Positions 1-12,633 of a stretch of DNA of 64,000 nucleotides are shown piece after piece; positions within the stretch are counted from its first letter, which is position 1, and every line of letters begins with the position of its first letter. Source of the DNA: Sepiola atlantica (taxonomy: Eukaryota; Mollusca; Cephalopoda; Sepiida; Sepiolidae); assembly GCA_963556195.1 (NCBI GenBank), contig OY744516.1:34507986-34571985 (forward strand), given 5' to 3'. The notes beneath the pieces are model-generated. The model saw only the letters and a list, made by a program, of their open reading frames with translations, made no database searches and had not been told where the DNA came from. Position numbers and translations under genes: made by a program.

Positions 1-9
1 ATGTTACAT

Positions 10-155
10 GAGAGCGTGATTACGTTCTAAGAGCATGCAAGATTCAAAAGTTTGATTGCTTCACCGTTAAGAATTTGATTACATTCTGAGCGCATTCAAG
101 ATTCAAAAGTATAATTGCTTAATGGCTAAGAATTTGGTAACGTTTATTACGATGC
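10..155. repeat. Diverged tandem repeat, period about 59 bp
   Basis: Two and a half units: positions ~10, 69 and 128 each begin a block with GATTAC(A/G)TTCT followed by CAAGATTCAAAAGT and ATTGCTT. No coding frame. The rest of 1-560 shows no recognisable feature. Confidence 0.7.
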
Positions 156-556
156 TAGACACTTTAAAATATTATGACTAGTTTCGTAATTCACATTATT
201 GATTGTGGGATGTTTAGTTTTTATGTAGAGGTCTTCAAGAATTTTTAATCTTTTGGTATTGGTATCATGGTGTATTATTTTAGTATTGTTAACTAGTATG
301 TGTCTATATTGAGAAGGGGGCAGTCATGTGTTTTAGGTGTTGGCAAATGGAGCTAGTATCAGAAAGATGTAAGGTTAATCTTCGGGAAAGTGTTGTGGTT
401 GTGAAACCGATGTAAGAATTAGTTTTATTGTTATTGTTGGAGATACATTCTCCCATGGCGCATTGAAACAGATATATTACATTGGTTCTTCCTAATGTAT
501 TTAAAAAAAAGTCTTATCAAGCAAAGCAAAAACACTCTGTGTTATTTAATAATGTT

Positions 557-598
<42 letters not shown>

Positions 599-603
<5 letters not shown>

Positions 604-786
604 GGTGGGCCAAAATAAGGGTCCTATCTTTAAATTTGAATAACTTGAATTTGAATAACTTCCACAAAATAAAAGTTAAACTCACCAAACTTTATGTGTG
701 TGTAGACTGACACTTCCGAGATTTTTTGAAATAAACAAAACAAATTTTAGCCGAAAAACAGGACCCTTATTTTTGCCCACCCTGTA
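599..786. mobile_element. Mariner/Tc1-type MITE with TA target duplication
   Basis: A 184-bp element (601-784) begins CAGGGTGGGCCAAAATAAGG and ends with its inverse, ...TTTTTGCCCACCCTG, TIRs about 25 bp. TA dinucleotides flank both ends. The interior is non-coding and holds a short direct repeat of TTTGAATAACTT. The left flank is a (TA)20 tract (561-600). Short non-autonomous mariner relatives with such ends are common in animals. Confidence 0.85.
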
Positions 787-1149
787 TATATAATCCATTG
801 TTTAGAATAGATTTTGTATTTCAGTATTAAATAATCAAGAATGGGTTGATATGCTATAAAAATGGCAAATCAAAACAGCCACCAATTATAACTCCACATC
901 CAATTTGAAAGGTCGTTAAAGAGACATCAAGTATCTAAACACAGTCAGTATATGTTGTTGCTTGTCGACTGGCTCAAGTGTGTCCATATTAATAAGTTGA
1001 TAGACATTTCTTGCTTAACTCACCCAGCAATGACCAGAAATATATCTTTGCCATTGACAAATTAATTCTGAGATAATTGGCAGTTCTCCAAATAATTGCT
1101 CCTTAGTAGGGCGATTTTTTTTTTCTAATACGAACAGAGCATTACTGCT
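787..1149. other. Unassigned non-coding stretch
   Basis: AT-rich sequence without a supportable frame, hairpin or repeat match within the window. Confidence 0.5.
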
Positions 1150-1515
1150 GTCGACCCAAGGAAGGCCGGTTAGGATTGAGGACATGCGTTGCATAAAGAG
1201 AAATGCTATGAGAATGATACGATGGATGTGTAATGTGAGTCTTAAAGACTGGCTTAGATCTGATGACCTGAGAGGATGTGCGCAGAACAGGCGACTTCAT
1301 TTGTATGGTCACATTAAAAGAATGGATGTGAGTTCTTGGGTTAGTAGATGTAGAGCAGTTGAAGTGGAAAGGTCAGTGAGAAGGGGAAGGCCAAATAAAA
1401 CATAGGAGGAAGTGATAAGGATGGAGTTGAGAGAAAGAAGAATAAATAAAGACCTGGATAGAGAAGAGAAAGTTTGGAAGGCAGTTCTTAAAAACTGTCT
1501 AACACATGCCAGCAT
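1150..1515 (+). pseudogene. LINE 3' end, family L1x (C-terminal ORF2 fragment)
   Basis: Translates to MRCIKRNAMRMIRWMCNVSL ... LYGHIKRMD ... RGRPNKT and, past a stop, ends near the ATGTAAAACGGACGTTAAAC tail. This RWYGHVERM-type C-terminus follows the reverse transcriptase in a non-LTR family present in at least seven copies here (see 40395, 27205, 45356, 55646, 59208, 62509). It carries a stop and a deletion, so it is dead. It is followed at 1,530-1,570 by (GCT)n(GGT)n in place of the usual (ATG)n. Confidence 0.8.
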
Positions 1516-1889
1516 GTAAAACGGACGTTAAACTGCTGCTGCTGCTGGTGGTGGTGGTGGTGGTGGTGGTGCAAAAGTAAAGTTTCAATTGCAACATTAA
1601 AAAATGCTGATTGTCTGATTTGATTTCTAAATGAAGTTTTCCTTTTGTTTTTGTGGCAGTGATTTTTTTTTTAAATCAGTTATGATCTGATGAATTATAG
1701 AATTAACTAAATGAGAAAATACAATAGAGACTATGCTGATGAATAAGGAAATAACTAAGAATAAATTAAAGCTTAAAAATAAAATAGAGACTTGAACAGA
1801 ATCGACTTAAGAATGTTTATTTGGAACTACTTTTACATTGTTATTCACCCTTTAGAGACACACACACACACAGACATGCTATATATAGG

Positions 1890-2290
1890 ACTAGCAGGGG
1901 CATCCGCCGTTGCCCAGGGCAAAAGTGTAACATATTTATATTAAAACTTCTTTCTCCTCCGTTTTCCCTCTCCCCCGTTTTCCCCTTCCTACCAACTCTT
2001 TCTTCTCCGCCCTCCTTTCTCTGGACATACACACACACTTTTATAGATTACTCGAAAAATGAGTTGGTCTAAGAGAAAAAAACTCATTAGAAAAAAATCA
2101 GAGTTACTTCCCTTTAGTTATTGGGAAAAAGATTAAAAAAACCGACCTCCCTAACAAAATAGTTGCCAGTTTACTCTCAAAGAATAAATATTTTTTTCTG
2201 AATTTGAGATATTATTCATTCCGGGCAACACTTTTGGTAGGTTTTTACTTTTAGCTGGACATACACACACACACACTTCCCTTTATATAA
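1890..2290 (+). repeat. Interspersed repeat, family B (GTTGCCC/CTTTATATAATAGA)
   Basis: Starts ACTAGCAGGGGCATCCGCCG and GTTGCCCAGGGCAAAAGTGT, then pyrimidine-rich blocks, GGACATACACACACAC, AAATCAGAGTTACTTCCCTT, and ends CCCTTTATATAATAGAC. A parallel copy lies at 38,244-38,645 with the same order of blocks, so this is a genuine ~400-bp repeat. Its class is unknown. Confidence 0.75.
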
Positions 2291-2930
2291 TAGACTAACA
2301 GAGGTAACCCAGCTTTGCCCTGGTCAAAAGTATAACAATTTCTCTCTTCCATGGTGGCCCCTCTCCCTGTTTGCCAAAGCAAAAGTGTAACAATCTCTCT
2401 CTTCTCCGGTCGCTCCCTCTCCCCGTTGCCCGAGGCGGTTGTCCCCTCATCTCCTCCACCCCCGGTTGCCCCGCTGTCCCCATCGCTCGGGGCAAAAGCG
2501 TAATATATTTCTATTTTTAAAAGTACTATCTCTGTCCCACTCCCCCCCCCCCCCCGCCACCGCTCGGACGTATATCTAAGTCATTGTTTAAAAAAAAAAT
2601 TATCGAGAGTCGGTGGGGATCGAACTGTCGACCTTTCTTCTCTTTCGTTAACCATTGCACCGAACAGACAGAGTATAAGATCAGACGAAAAATAAGTCAC
2701 TTGAATGCTTTAAGAATCCAGAGTTTGCTTTGCATGGCATGCATGCGCGAAGCGTACGGGCTAAGAAAAACGAACAAATTCGAGCACCCCATAACAGATT
2801 TTGTGTCTGTTCTACACCAGGAAATCGATGTTTTCTTTCAATTTTGTTATATAATGCACCCGAAAGCTGGGTGATTCTAAAGTGTAACAATCTCTCTCTT
2901 CCGTGGTCTCCCCCTAATTGCATCATTTGG
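2291..2930 (+). repeat. Family B fragments in tandem
   Basis: The block GTTGCCC-like/GGCAAAAGTGTAACAATCTC is repeated at about 2,310, 2,375, 2,480 and 2,870, separated by C-rich runs (CCCCCCCCCC at ~2,545). It is non-coding, derived from the same repeat as 1890-2290. A SINE-like stretch at 2,600-2,850 is unassigned. Confidence 0.55.
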
Positions 2931-3479
2931 TCACTATATTTTGTATTTGTTTAAGGAAATCGTGTATGCAAAGCAGAGAAGTCATTTATTTTGCACATAC
3001 ATATGCACATGATGGCTGTCTACTCATTAGACAAGCATTACCATCACTGACAGGTTGTAAACATCAACAATACCCATAAAAGAGGTTGCTTGCTTGACAC
3101 TACATCGACTCACTAACAATGCCAAAGCCAATAGACCTGCTAAGTGCATGATATCAGCAGGTTTTATATACAAGTTAGCCTTTACTAAAGAATGCCTTAC
3201 CAAAAACGGGTTTCTCATCTCGAGTGGGCTTACTGTGCTCTCAGACATTAATTCAAGTATGTATACCCACCATTCTAAAGTGGAGATTAAATAATTGTTT
3301 TTTTTTTCGTGGAGGGCGGAGATACTAAAAAATTGTCATTTTTAAAAGGAGTGCATGATCGGCCTCATGGATACTGCCACAGACTAAGTAACCAGCTATA
3401 CCGTCGGGTTAAAATCACATCACATCTGTTATGTTCAATTATTTATTTACTTTTTTTTATATACTAACGAGTCACCACT
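2931..3479. other. Unassigned non-coding stretch
   Basis: No supportable gene. A candidate GTATGT donor near 3,256 was examined as an upstream MSH5 exon and rejected, because the reading frame does not resemble the family. Confidence 0.5.
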
Positions 3480-3594
3480 GGTACTTTGTTACATTAGGAC
3501 CTGCGCTAACTTTGACCATGACCCTAACCCTGACCCTAACGATGGGGGTCAAAGTTAGATGTAGTCCTAATGTAACAAAGCACCTCACCACTTA
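3480..3594. mobile_element. Palindromic MITE-like element, copy 1
   Basis: Arms of about 38 bp read inward from both ends as GGT(A/G)CTTTGTTACATTAGGAC, then CTAACTTTGACC. The 30-bp centre is a run of CCCTAACCCTGACCCTAAC. A second copy with the same layout but different arm sequence is at 35,547-35,662. Confidence 0.8.
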
Positions 3595-3595
3595 C

Positions 3596-4090
3596 CAAAA
3601 CCAAAAGCAACTCGAGGAGAAAGGTTAATGAGATTGTCAGTTGGATGATAAACAATACTATGAGAGGATTGAGAACTATGAATGGAGTAGACAAAGTATT
3701 TGTTGACATTGGACTTGAAGACGACCATGTTGTAGTCTGCAGGGAAGCAGTCCCGTGGTAATGAGTTTGACCAATAAGTTCTTGGAAAAAAACTCTGGTC
3801 ATGGAAATTTTGTTTGGTATTAGATACACGGAAGAAGAGAGTTAAGTTCTTTGCAGTGGTGATAGAAGGACGAGTTCTTGAAGGGAGGAACCAGAGATTG
3901 AAGGTGAGTCGAGCACCTTCCCTGGAAATAATGATAAATACTAACAGCGTCTTTTCTGTGAAAAAAAAAAGAGCTGTAGAGAAAAAAGAGATCCCCTCCT
4001 CTCAACTAGCTTAAAAAGTTGATGTTGTACACTCTCATGGCAATAAAGAATTTTCTGAGTGGCACCTCCCAGATGTGGCAGCAATAGTCT
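3596..4090 (+). repeat. Interspersed repeat, family C, copy 1
   Basis: About 450 bp shared with 7,625-8,010 (+) and, inverted, 26,815-27,080, 30,525-30,850 and 35,730-36,000. Diagnostic blocks: AGGTTAATGAGATT, TTTGTTGACATTGGACTTGA, GACGACCATGTTGTAGTCTG, GAACCAGAGATTG. Open frames inside are short and not shared between copies, so it is probably non-coding (SINE or LINE 3' UTR). Confidence 0.75.
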
Positions 4091-4314
4091 ATCTTAGGAC
4101 GTATCTGACTCTTATACAGGTATAGGATTGCATTAGGAGCCAAGTACTTTCTGGAGTGGTAAATGCACTAATACTTAAAGAAATGTATGAACCTACAGTT
4201 TCCTTGCAGATATGAGTAAAAAGTAACAACTTGTGTTCAATTAATTGTATACACTGAATCGTTTATAATAGTTATGGTTTGCCGTTAAAAGAACCAAAAC
4301 AATTTACAGCAGAC

Positions 4315-4520
4315 ATCCGGTCAGTCTCTAGAGGCAATGGATAACCTCTGTAAGGTTGCCTGTGTGGGGTAATCTATTGTGGAGCAAGGGTTATACAATC
4401 TCAACCACATCTCTCCTGAACCGACATTGTTTGTGTTTAGTAGCAAGTAGAAGTCCAAGACGACTAGGAACAATGCTGGGATAAGCAGAGAGTAAAAGTT
4501 TGATATATCATAAAAACAGA
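4315..4520 (+). repeat. Interspersed repeat, family D, copy 1
   Basis: Shares GCAAGGGTTxTxxAATC, ACCTGA(A/G)xC(A/G)xCATTG and AACAATGCTxGGATAAGCAG with 41,470-41,715, and more weakly with the 60-bp tandem at 47,700-47,820. Non-coding. Confidence 0.65.
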
Positions 4521-4652
4521 GAAACCAAAGCAATCAAATCATTTTCAAATGTGTTTCTTCTTTTTACACCTTTTTACTGTTTTTCTTTTCATAATCTGCT
4601 ACTATTTATTCCACTCAACTTTTTCTTTTCTTTTTAAACAACTGGAATGAAG

Positions 4653-4733
4653 ATTGGCTATTTAGTGGCGATTCCACAAACTGAAAAGATGAAAACTGAG
4701 GAAGATTTCAAAATTCCGAATCTTGAGTTTGTA
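4653..4733 (+). CDS. MSH5: MSH5 exon w1 (first exon seen in window)
   Basis: Encodes 27 residues from IGYLVAIPQ to NLEFV, phase 0 at both ends. The acceptor is the AG at 4651-4652, after a T-rich tract ending about 4,635; the donor is the consensus GTAAGTG at 4734. The match is to the animal MSH5 segment of type IGFLLSIPR...LDFM. An ATG at 4647 lies just before the acceptor, so a naive ORF call would start there; the family alignment argues it is intronic. The exon before this one was not found in 1-4650. Confidence 0.85.
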
Positions 4734-5404
4734 GTAAGTGTTTTTGCTGTATCCTTTTTTCTTTCTTTTTTAATGTGTCCAAGTTTGTTAGTGCAATGGA
4801 TTAGGTACTTGGCTGCTGATACCATTTCGATGTGACGAGCCATTTGAGTTTAAAATTTTTGCATGGATACACTTGCTACATCTGGCCACACTGACGAGTC
4901 ATGAACGACAAAACAGCTGCCTTTGGATGCCTATATTTTATATCTATACACTTATAATATATAATGTATATAGTTTTTATTTTAGTATTCACTTGAACAG
5001 TGCTCAATACATAAGTAGAGCTTAGTAGTATATATATCCACCAATCTATAATAAAGATCAACGTCCATTTATTTGTATATGAATAAATATATATACTTTC
5101 GATTCTGTCACACGGTGAGGAGAAGCAAGAAAGCAAATAGCAAGTCAGACAACCACATCAAACTTACGCCGCAGCTTGAAATGAATACGGAAAGAAATCT
5201 TCCAGTCTATAACCAATGGTGGGTGTTTTTATTTTCTTTTGGTCATCAGAAATGATAGTAATTTAATTTTTCATACATAAATTATTATTGATGCAATTTT
5301 ATGATTTTTAATTAATATTTCAGTAATATAAAGATAAATAGCAAGTGCAAATACTGGCAAAGCATAATTTTTTTCCATCATTTTTGACAGAGGGTGTACA
5401 CTAG

Positions 5405-5478
<74 letters not shown>

Positions 5479-5748
5479 CTCCTAAATGCTCAGAAGAGCA
5501 GTAATTATCAGTAGCTAGAATACAGCAATTGATCAATACAATAACAAAAAAAAAGCAACGTCATAAATTTATAAAGAGATAATCATCACATAATTTCAGA
5601 CAGGTGCTTCGTGGTGTAATGAGTAGCACACTTGATTACAGTCTCAATGATCAAGGGTTCTAATCCTGTAATTGTCAGAATGCTGATGAATCGCAGTAAC
5701 AGTGAAACACATGTCCATGCATAACTATTTTATCTATAAATAAATATT

Positions 5749-5810
<62 letters not shown>

Positions 5811-6057
5811 ATTATTATTTCATGTATCCACATACAATTTTATAAGGAGATATAATTTTTTATGTATCCATTTTCAGTATTTACTTCAACAGTACTCACT
5901 ACATGAGTAAAGCTAAGTAGTACGTTATGAAAATATATTTATGGCAATTAAGCTACACAGAGGCTTCCGCATTTAATCTCATTTTAACCTGACGATTCGC
6001 TACGGGGATGAGACACGAAAGCCTCTGTGAGGCTTAATTGCCATAAATATACTTTCA

Positions 6058-6094
<37 letters not shown>

Positions 6095-9000
6095 TATGAA
6101 TAATGATTTGGCTTTGGTTATAAAGTAGAAATTGATTTCCTGGAGAAATCTCTAGGAAATCAATCTTTACTTTATAATTTCTGTTTTATGAACATTCTTC
6201 AGGAACCAATTAATTCATAAAAGGCAGGAATTACCTGAATGTATTTCTTTCTTAGACGTCTTCCCACCCCCTACAAACGTCGTGTGTTCTAAACAAAATA
6301 GCTAACCTTATGTTGTGTCACTAGTAAAACAGAGAAAGAGGAAAATAATTTCTTGGAAGTATTCATCCGCAGAAATAATTTTATTAAAATAAAAACTGAA
6401 AACAAAATACAGACGATATCCATTGATATCACTATTGTTGTGCAAGTTGCTATTTTAATTCGCGCTCCATTTTATAAATGTAACACCCGCGCCATCATCC
6501 AACTATATGCTACATTTTATTTTAGCTGAAGGCATAAAAATCACAACATACATTACAATAAAACGCAAATTTCTTTAAGGGAGCTAATTCAGTAAAAATA
6601 AAAGAGAGTTATCTAACTTGAACATTTGTCAAAATAATTCCTATAGTAAAAGACGAAAAATATATTTCTAGATTTACTTCATCGATCAAGTGTAGCAAGG
6701 ACATTTTTTTTATGTCCAAATGCAAGCTACGAGTTGGTGAAACTCGTTATTATCAAATAAATATTCTAAACTTAATTAAAAAGAAGTATTTATATATTGA
6801 TCCGGCGTTGCTGGCTTAGAGAAAATTCGGCGATTTAGTAGTTTCTTAGCCAAAATGGCGGACAATGAACCGTCTGCTAATTTCTGATTTTTTTTCCGAC
6901 CTCTAAAATGTGTAAGTAAACCCAAATTAATTGTTTTGGACTAATTTCTCAACTGTATTTCCTTTAAAATTATTTAAGGTAAATTTGAAATTAGTCCCAA
7001 ACAATTTATATGGGTTTACTTACTCATTTGTGAATTTGGAAATTAGCAGACGTTTCATTGTCAGCCATTTTTGCTGCGAAACAATAAATCGCCGAAAACC
7101 CAAAATATAGTCATGTTTACAGCTGTTATTTTAAATGGGATTATTTTTAATTAGTTTTTGTTTTCTCTTATTTGAGTTTTAATTTTACTAAATATTTGAT
7201 AATATATCTAATTAATATTTCAAAACAAATATAATATAATGTTTATTTATCAAAGTTATGTATCGGCGAGAAACATACATGAGATCTTGTCTGATAGTTT
7301 TATTAATGCAGAGATTAAAAAAACTGTTGGTTCGCCAATGCGATTATTTTATGGTTAGACCTCTGTCCTAGGAGGTCATCCTCACAGACAGTACCGCCAA
7401 GATTTATGGAGGAGCAACTATCACCTGAGGCACCCTCACTTTTTAGAGAATGCCGAGGGGAGGTAATTTTTATACCTGGTCATAAGTACACATGAGATGC
7501 TCTGGCCAAATGCATTATAAATCTGATATTGTGTCTTATACTGCTCTAGCGGGGAGACTGTTAAATACCATCTTTAAACTCGTTTAATCTGTTTAGATAC
7601 AGTCATGTTTCATTTTCTTTCTTTTTAACAATGACCAAAAGCCACTCAAGGATAGAGGTTAATAAGATGAATGGATTAGCAGTTAAATGATGAAGAATAT
7701 TATGAAAGGATTTAAAATGATGAACAAAATTTGATTACAAGTATTTGTTGACATTGGATTTGAAGACGACCATGTTGTAGTCTGCATGGAAGCAATCCTG
7801 TGATAATGTGTTTCTACAGATAGAAAGTTTTTAGAAAGAAACCCTGTCCATGTTAGGTCTGTTTGATGTTAGGCACACAGAGGAAGAAAGGAAAGTCTTT
7901 TTCCGTTGTGGTAGAAGATGGGTTCTTGCTGTGAATGTCTTACAAGAAGAAACCAGAGATTGGAGCTCAGTCGAGCAGCTTCCATGAAAATAACGATAGA
8001 GTAGAGAAAGACTTCTGTCAAAGATATATTTTTATCCACAGGATGTTACATAAGTAACTTGATTCTCTATACCTAAACAAAAGGTGTGCTTGTGTGAGGA
8101 CATATTCATTGCCTATCAAGAAAATGATTTTATGATAATACAAGCAAAACACTACCCGCAATCCGGTGGCTATTAATCTCATCCTAAGTATTTTTTTTAA
8201 TGTATAACTTACATTACATACCTTAGTTATCCTAACGGTCATCTTTGAATGCATATACCATACACTGGACAGGCAAGTGAAGCTAGGGCGGTTAGCGCTT
8301 GATATATCCAAAGCCTTTGACAAGGTCAGGCATAAAGGTCTTCTCATAAAAATTAAGTCATATGGTATTATTGGACGAATATTTAATATAATTAGATCCT
8401 TCCTAACCAAAAGAAAGATCCAGGTTGTCCTCGATGGCCGTTCATCCAAACAACATGACATGAATGCAGGTTTACCCCAGGGATCGATCTTTGGACCTTT
8501 ATTGTTCCTGATTTTCATAAACAGCCTCCCTGATGACATTGTGTCTGAGATGGATATATTTGCTGACGATACCACACTCTACTTTCATCATGTGGGTAAA
8601 ACAGATGCGCACATATCCGAGGCAATGGCTGAATCTTTAGAAAGTAATCTCCAGTCTGTAGTAGAATGGGGTCATAAATGGATGGTAACATTTAATGCTG
8701 CTGAGACAAAGTTCCTTTCCTTCAACAACTACAAGAAACCTCTTCAACCATCGATTGCAATGGCAAATAACATCTTACCTGAGAGTCTAACGTTTAAACT
8801 TCTCGGCCTAACATTCACAGGTAATATGAATTGGAACAAATACATAGAAGACATTGCCAAAGCTGCTGCAAAGAAAGTGGGCTCCCTTTACCATGCTAGA
8901 AAACTTCTCCCACCTGACAGTATCCTATATCTCTACAAAGCCACCATCCACCCATGCATGGAGTATTGTTGTCACATCTGGGCTGGTGCACCATCCACCA

Positions 9001-11868
9001 GTCTCTTCCTCTTAGACAAGGTCTAAAAACGAGTATCTAATCTAATAGGTCTTTCAATATCGACTAAACTCCAGCCCCTGCCCCATCGCCGCAATGTTGC
9101 ATCCTTGTGCATGTTTTACAAGTACTTAAATGTGCTCTGATAAGTTTGCTGCTCTGGTGCCCTCTCGATGTAAATACACTCGATCAACCCAACAATCAGC
9201 TAAATCCCATCCATTCACTGTGAAGGTCCCCAGATGCTGGATAGCCTTCTACTTTTTTCCTTGAGCTGCTGACCTTTGGAACTCCCTCCCTGCTTCGTTT
9301 CTCCAGCTGTACCAACATGCAGAAATTTAAAACTAATGTGAACAAGCATCTCGCTGCACAGCTCCAAATTTAGGATGACCCCCCCCCCCCTAAACTTTCA
9401 CTCAGTAGCCCCTTACGTCTACAGTAGCAAATTTCCTTGTTTGTGGTGAACTAAGTTAAAAAAAAAAATTTTAAATATAAAACTATTGTAATTTTAATAA
9501 CTTGTAGTTTTTTATTTAAATTATCTCCCTTGAAAATTAATGAAGATAATATTTTAAGAAAGATTTTGGTAATTTATCCTTTTTTTATTAAATCACTTAA
9601 ATTAATTACTGTTGATAAAAACGAAGCTATTGCATATATATAAAAAATAGGACAATAAAATTACAAATGAATATCACAGTGAGCCGTTTTGATGAAATAG
9701 GTGTGATAAATGTAAAAAAAAATTTAGCATTTATTCATTGTCAAACATTGTAATTATAAATCTTTTGACTGATTTTCCAATTCTGTAAATATTCACAACA
9801 TTCTTGAAGATAAAGAAGAAATGAGTGGATTTTTTTTTTTTTAATGGAAATCGCTCGAGACAAAGCATGAAGCCACTTGATATATGAAGCTAAAAAAGAA
9901 AAATACTACTTCAAGGTCAAAAATTGCCAACGATAAGTGTTAGATGGATATTCCGACATAGAAAACAGCAATTCTCCCCCCTTTGTCAGAAACATTGCTC
10001 ATGGAATGTGAGGACTAAAGGACAAAATAAGGAAAGTGAGAGTTACGAGGCTGCCGAAAGTAAACACAAGGTCCACTTTCTACTCTCTTCATTAATGAGT
10101 GCAAACTACAGAATTTATTTTACCATGTAAATTTCCTAGTGTGGCCTCTTCACAGTTTTATTCTGCCTTTCATATATTCTTTTGCTGTTTTCAAGTTTTC
10201 CTTGTGAATTATTTATTTCTACATTGGACACAGATGATTTATGATATGACTAAATGTTATCATGTTTTATAGTAATACTGTAGTAAACATTTATTAATTC
10301 TAGGAAATAAAACAATTTTATAATTTACTTTTATTCAGTTTCTCTCCAATAATATGGTTCATTATAAAAGTGCTTATACCAGGAGTAAGTTGATTTATTG
10401 CTTGTTTTATTAAGTTCTATTTTTTCTGATTTAGTCCAGTTCATTATATTCAAAAAGGGGGTGTTGTTTAAAGTTTTAGGAGATTTGTAAAACAATACAT
10501 TTTTTTTAATCCTCGGGGCATGCAAAATTCGAAAACCAATGTTGCAATTTGCATTGAAACCTGTATGACCGCCAATTTTGGATTTTAACATGGCCACCAC
10601 AAAATACATATTTTGCACTATCTCCGCTTCTAGTCATCTTAGAAACATAATTAAATATACTAATCACACGTTTTCTGGGTTAATACCACTATTAGTGACA
10701 TAATTAAACTTAAAATCTTAATATTTTCACTTATAAGAATTGTTGGTCCCCCTATGGCAACCAAAAAGGACCCTTTTTTTTCAATGTCTGTTAGAATGTT
10801 TGTATTCTTATTTTCTCAAAATTAGTTCATCAGATTTTCACAAAAGAATGACACAGATCTTTATTTGCATGGAAATGACTGCAAATCTGATGTGGATTAT
10901 AATGTTAAAAATAAACTCAGAACAGTGATGAATATTTATAAAAACATGCTATCTTGCTTTATAACACATACCTATAACTTTAATCGAGTTTGCAATATCT
11001 TGTATTATGTTATATCACAATGATATCACAAAAATAAAGACAATGGTTCTCAACAGTTTTGTTATGTTCCTATAATCTTTAACATTGGATTAGCATATTT
11101 AATTATGTTTCTAGATTAAATAGAAGTTGAGATAGAAAAATATGTATTTTGTGGTAGCCATATTGAAATTCTAAAGGTGTTGGTCCAAATGGTAATACTG
11201 GTTGTCGGATTCTCCATACTTTGAGGATTTAAAAAATGTATAGTTTTGCAAATCTCAAGAAAAATATACAAAACGACATAGCGAACTGAACTAAATTATT
11301 GCACATTGCTATTTTTGCCAATAAATTTGATTTGAGTTAAATTGTTTTTGTGTTTTTTGTTCAAATGTTTGATTTTTTGGACATTTTCTTGTTTGAAATT
11401 TTATATAAAATTTAGAGATAAATAGAAAAAGCAGATAGGCAAAAACAATACAATCAAATCAATGCATATCGTGAAATTGTATATTTTGTTTTTATTATTA
11501 AAAGACTTTCTGAGAAAATAGTAAAAAAGATGTTATTTTCAAATTTTTACAAAAATTTACATCGACATGAGAGAAAAAGAGGGGGGAAACAGAAAAAGTA
11601 AGAGAGATAGAATGAAAGGTGGGGGCTGTTCGATGTTATTTCAAATTTACAATTCAACTATTTTCTTCTCCCATGTCACCTTGTAAATTTGAAAATAACA
11701 GGAAATCTCATCTTTTACATCTTCTCTTTCCTCTGTCTTCGATCTTTCTGCTTTTTCTTTTGTTTCCCCCTTTTCTCTCATAATAACACCTTCTTCACTC
11801 ATTTCTGAGGAAGTCTTTTGATAATAAAGATAAAATATTAAAAATTTCAACATACCAGTGAATTTTAT

Positions 11869-11926
<58 letters not shown>

Positions 11927-12585
11927 CTTCAGGGAGGGTAGATTCTTGAATCTTATCAGCTAGAACCCCATTGGATGTTTTCCTCCACTTTTCAAACTTT
12001 GAGTAGTGGTAGCAAAACAATAGCATCTTTAGTGCAACAGTCCATAGTTGGGCTTTTAAGCCTCTTATGTTTCTTTTTTTTTTTTTGTTGCTGTATTTGA
12101 TGGAGATAGGGGGCCAGGACCTTTTATCTCAAGGCCTGATGGCTGACCCTGGTTGACCTCTGTATTGGCTGGAGCACCATTTCCAGAGGCAGGAAGGTTT
12201 ACACGATTGCTTACATCTTCCCGCCTGGTGTATGAACGGGTTGATGGGCCCTTTTTATCCTGGATGCCGGCCTGCCAGTATTTATTTTTGTTTTTATTCA
12301 TATTGTTTATTATTCATTTCTTCATTGTCAATGGCTTCTAATTCTTTATTTGAAGCTGCCCTCTATTGATAGAGGGGGTGCCCCCGTCTGCAATTCGAGA
12401 GACATACTGGATGGCTTGAAGAGACAGCACACCATTTTTGTTTGAATATTTGGTCAGGGTTTACTTCAAGTTAAAAGTATCCTCATGTCAGAGTCTCTGA
12501 CAAACTCCTGTACAGAGAGACCGAAGACACCCAAGGGTGGTGTCTAGTAGGCATTCAAGTCCTCCCCAGTAGGCATTCAAGTCAA

Positions 12586-12633
<48 letters not shown>

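Noticed and set aside
3180..3256. Possible upstream MSH5 exon ending at a GTATGT donor
   Set aside because: The in-frame reading (KTGFSSRVGLLCSQTLIQ) does not resemble the family before IGFLLSIP; no good acceptor.
4098..4120. TACAG|GTATAG as donor of an upstream MSH5 exon (DVAAIVYLRTYLTLIQ)
   Set aside because: It lies at the edge of dispersed repeat family C, and the residues do not match MSH5.
5085..5255. Frame with FRFCHTVRRSKKANSK as a gene or exon
   Set aside because: The sequence is a dispersed repeat also present at 18,866.
5604..5680. tRNA gene
   Set aside because: Box A/B-like sequences are present but the acceptor and anticodon stems do not close.
5987..6020. Hammerhead reading CTGACGA ... 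GAAAGCC in the foldback at 5,923
   Set aside because: The segment between the two boxes cannot form stem II, and the flanks do not form stem I.
11575..11618. Candidate for the missing MSH5 exon between w1 and w3 (reading KSKRDRMK before GGTGGGG)
   Set aside because: The donor is poor, no FLS-like start is present, and 10,339-10,384 gives a far better match with consensus splice sites.
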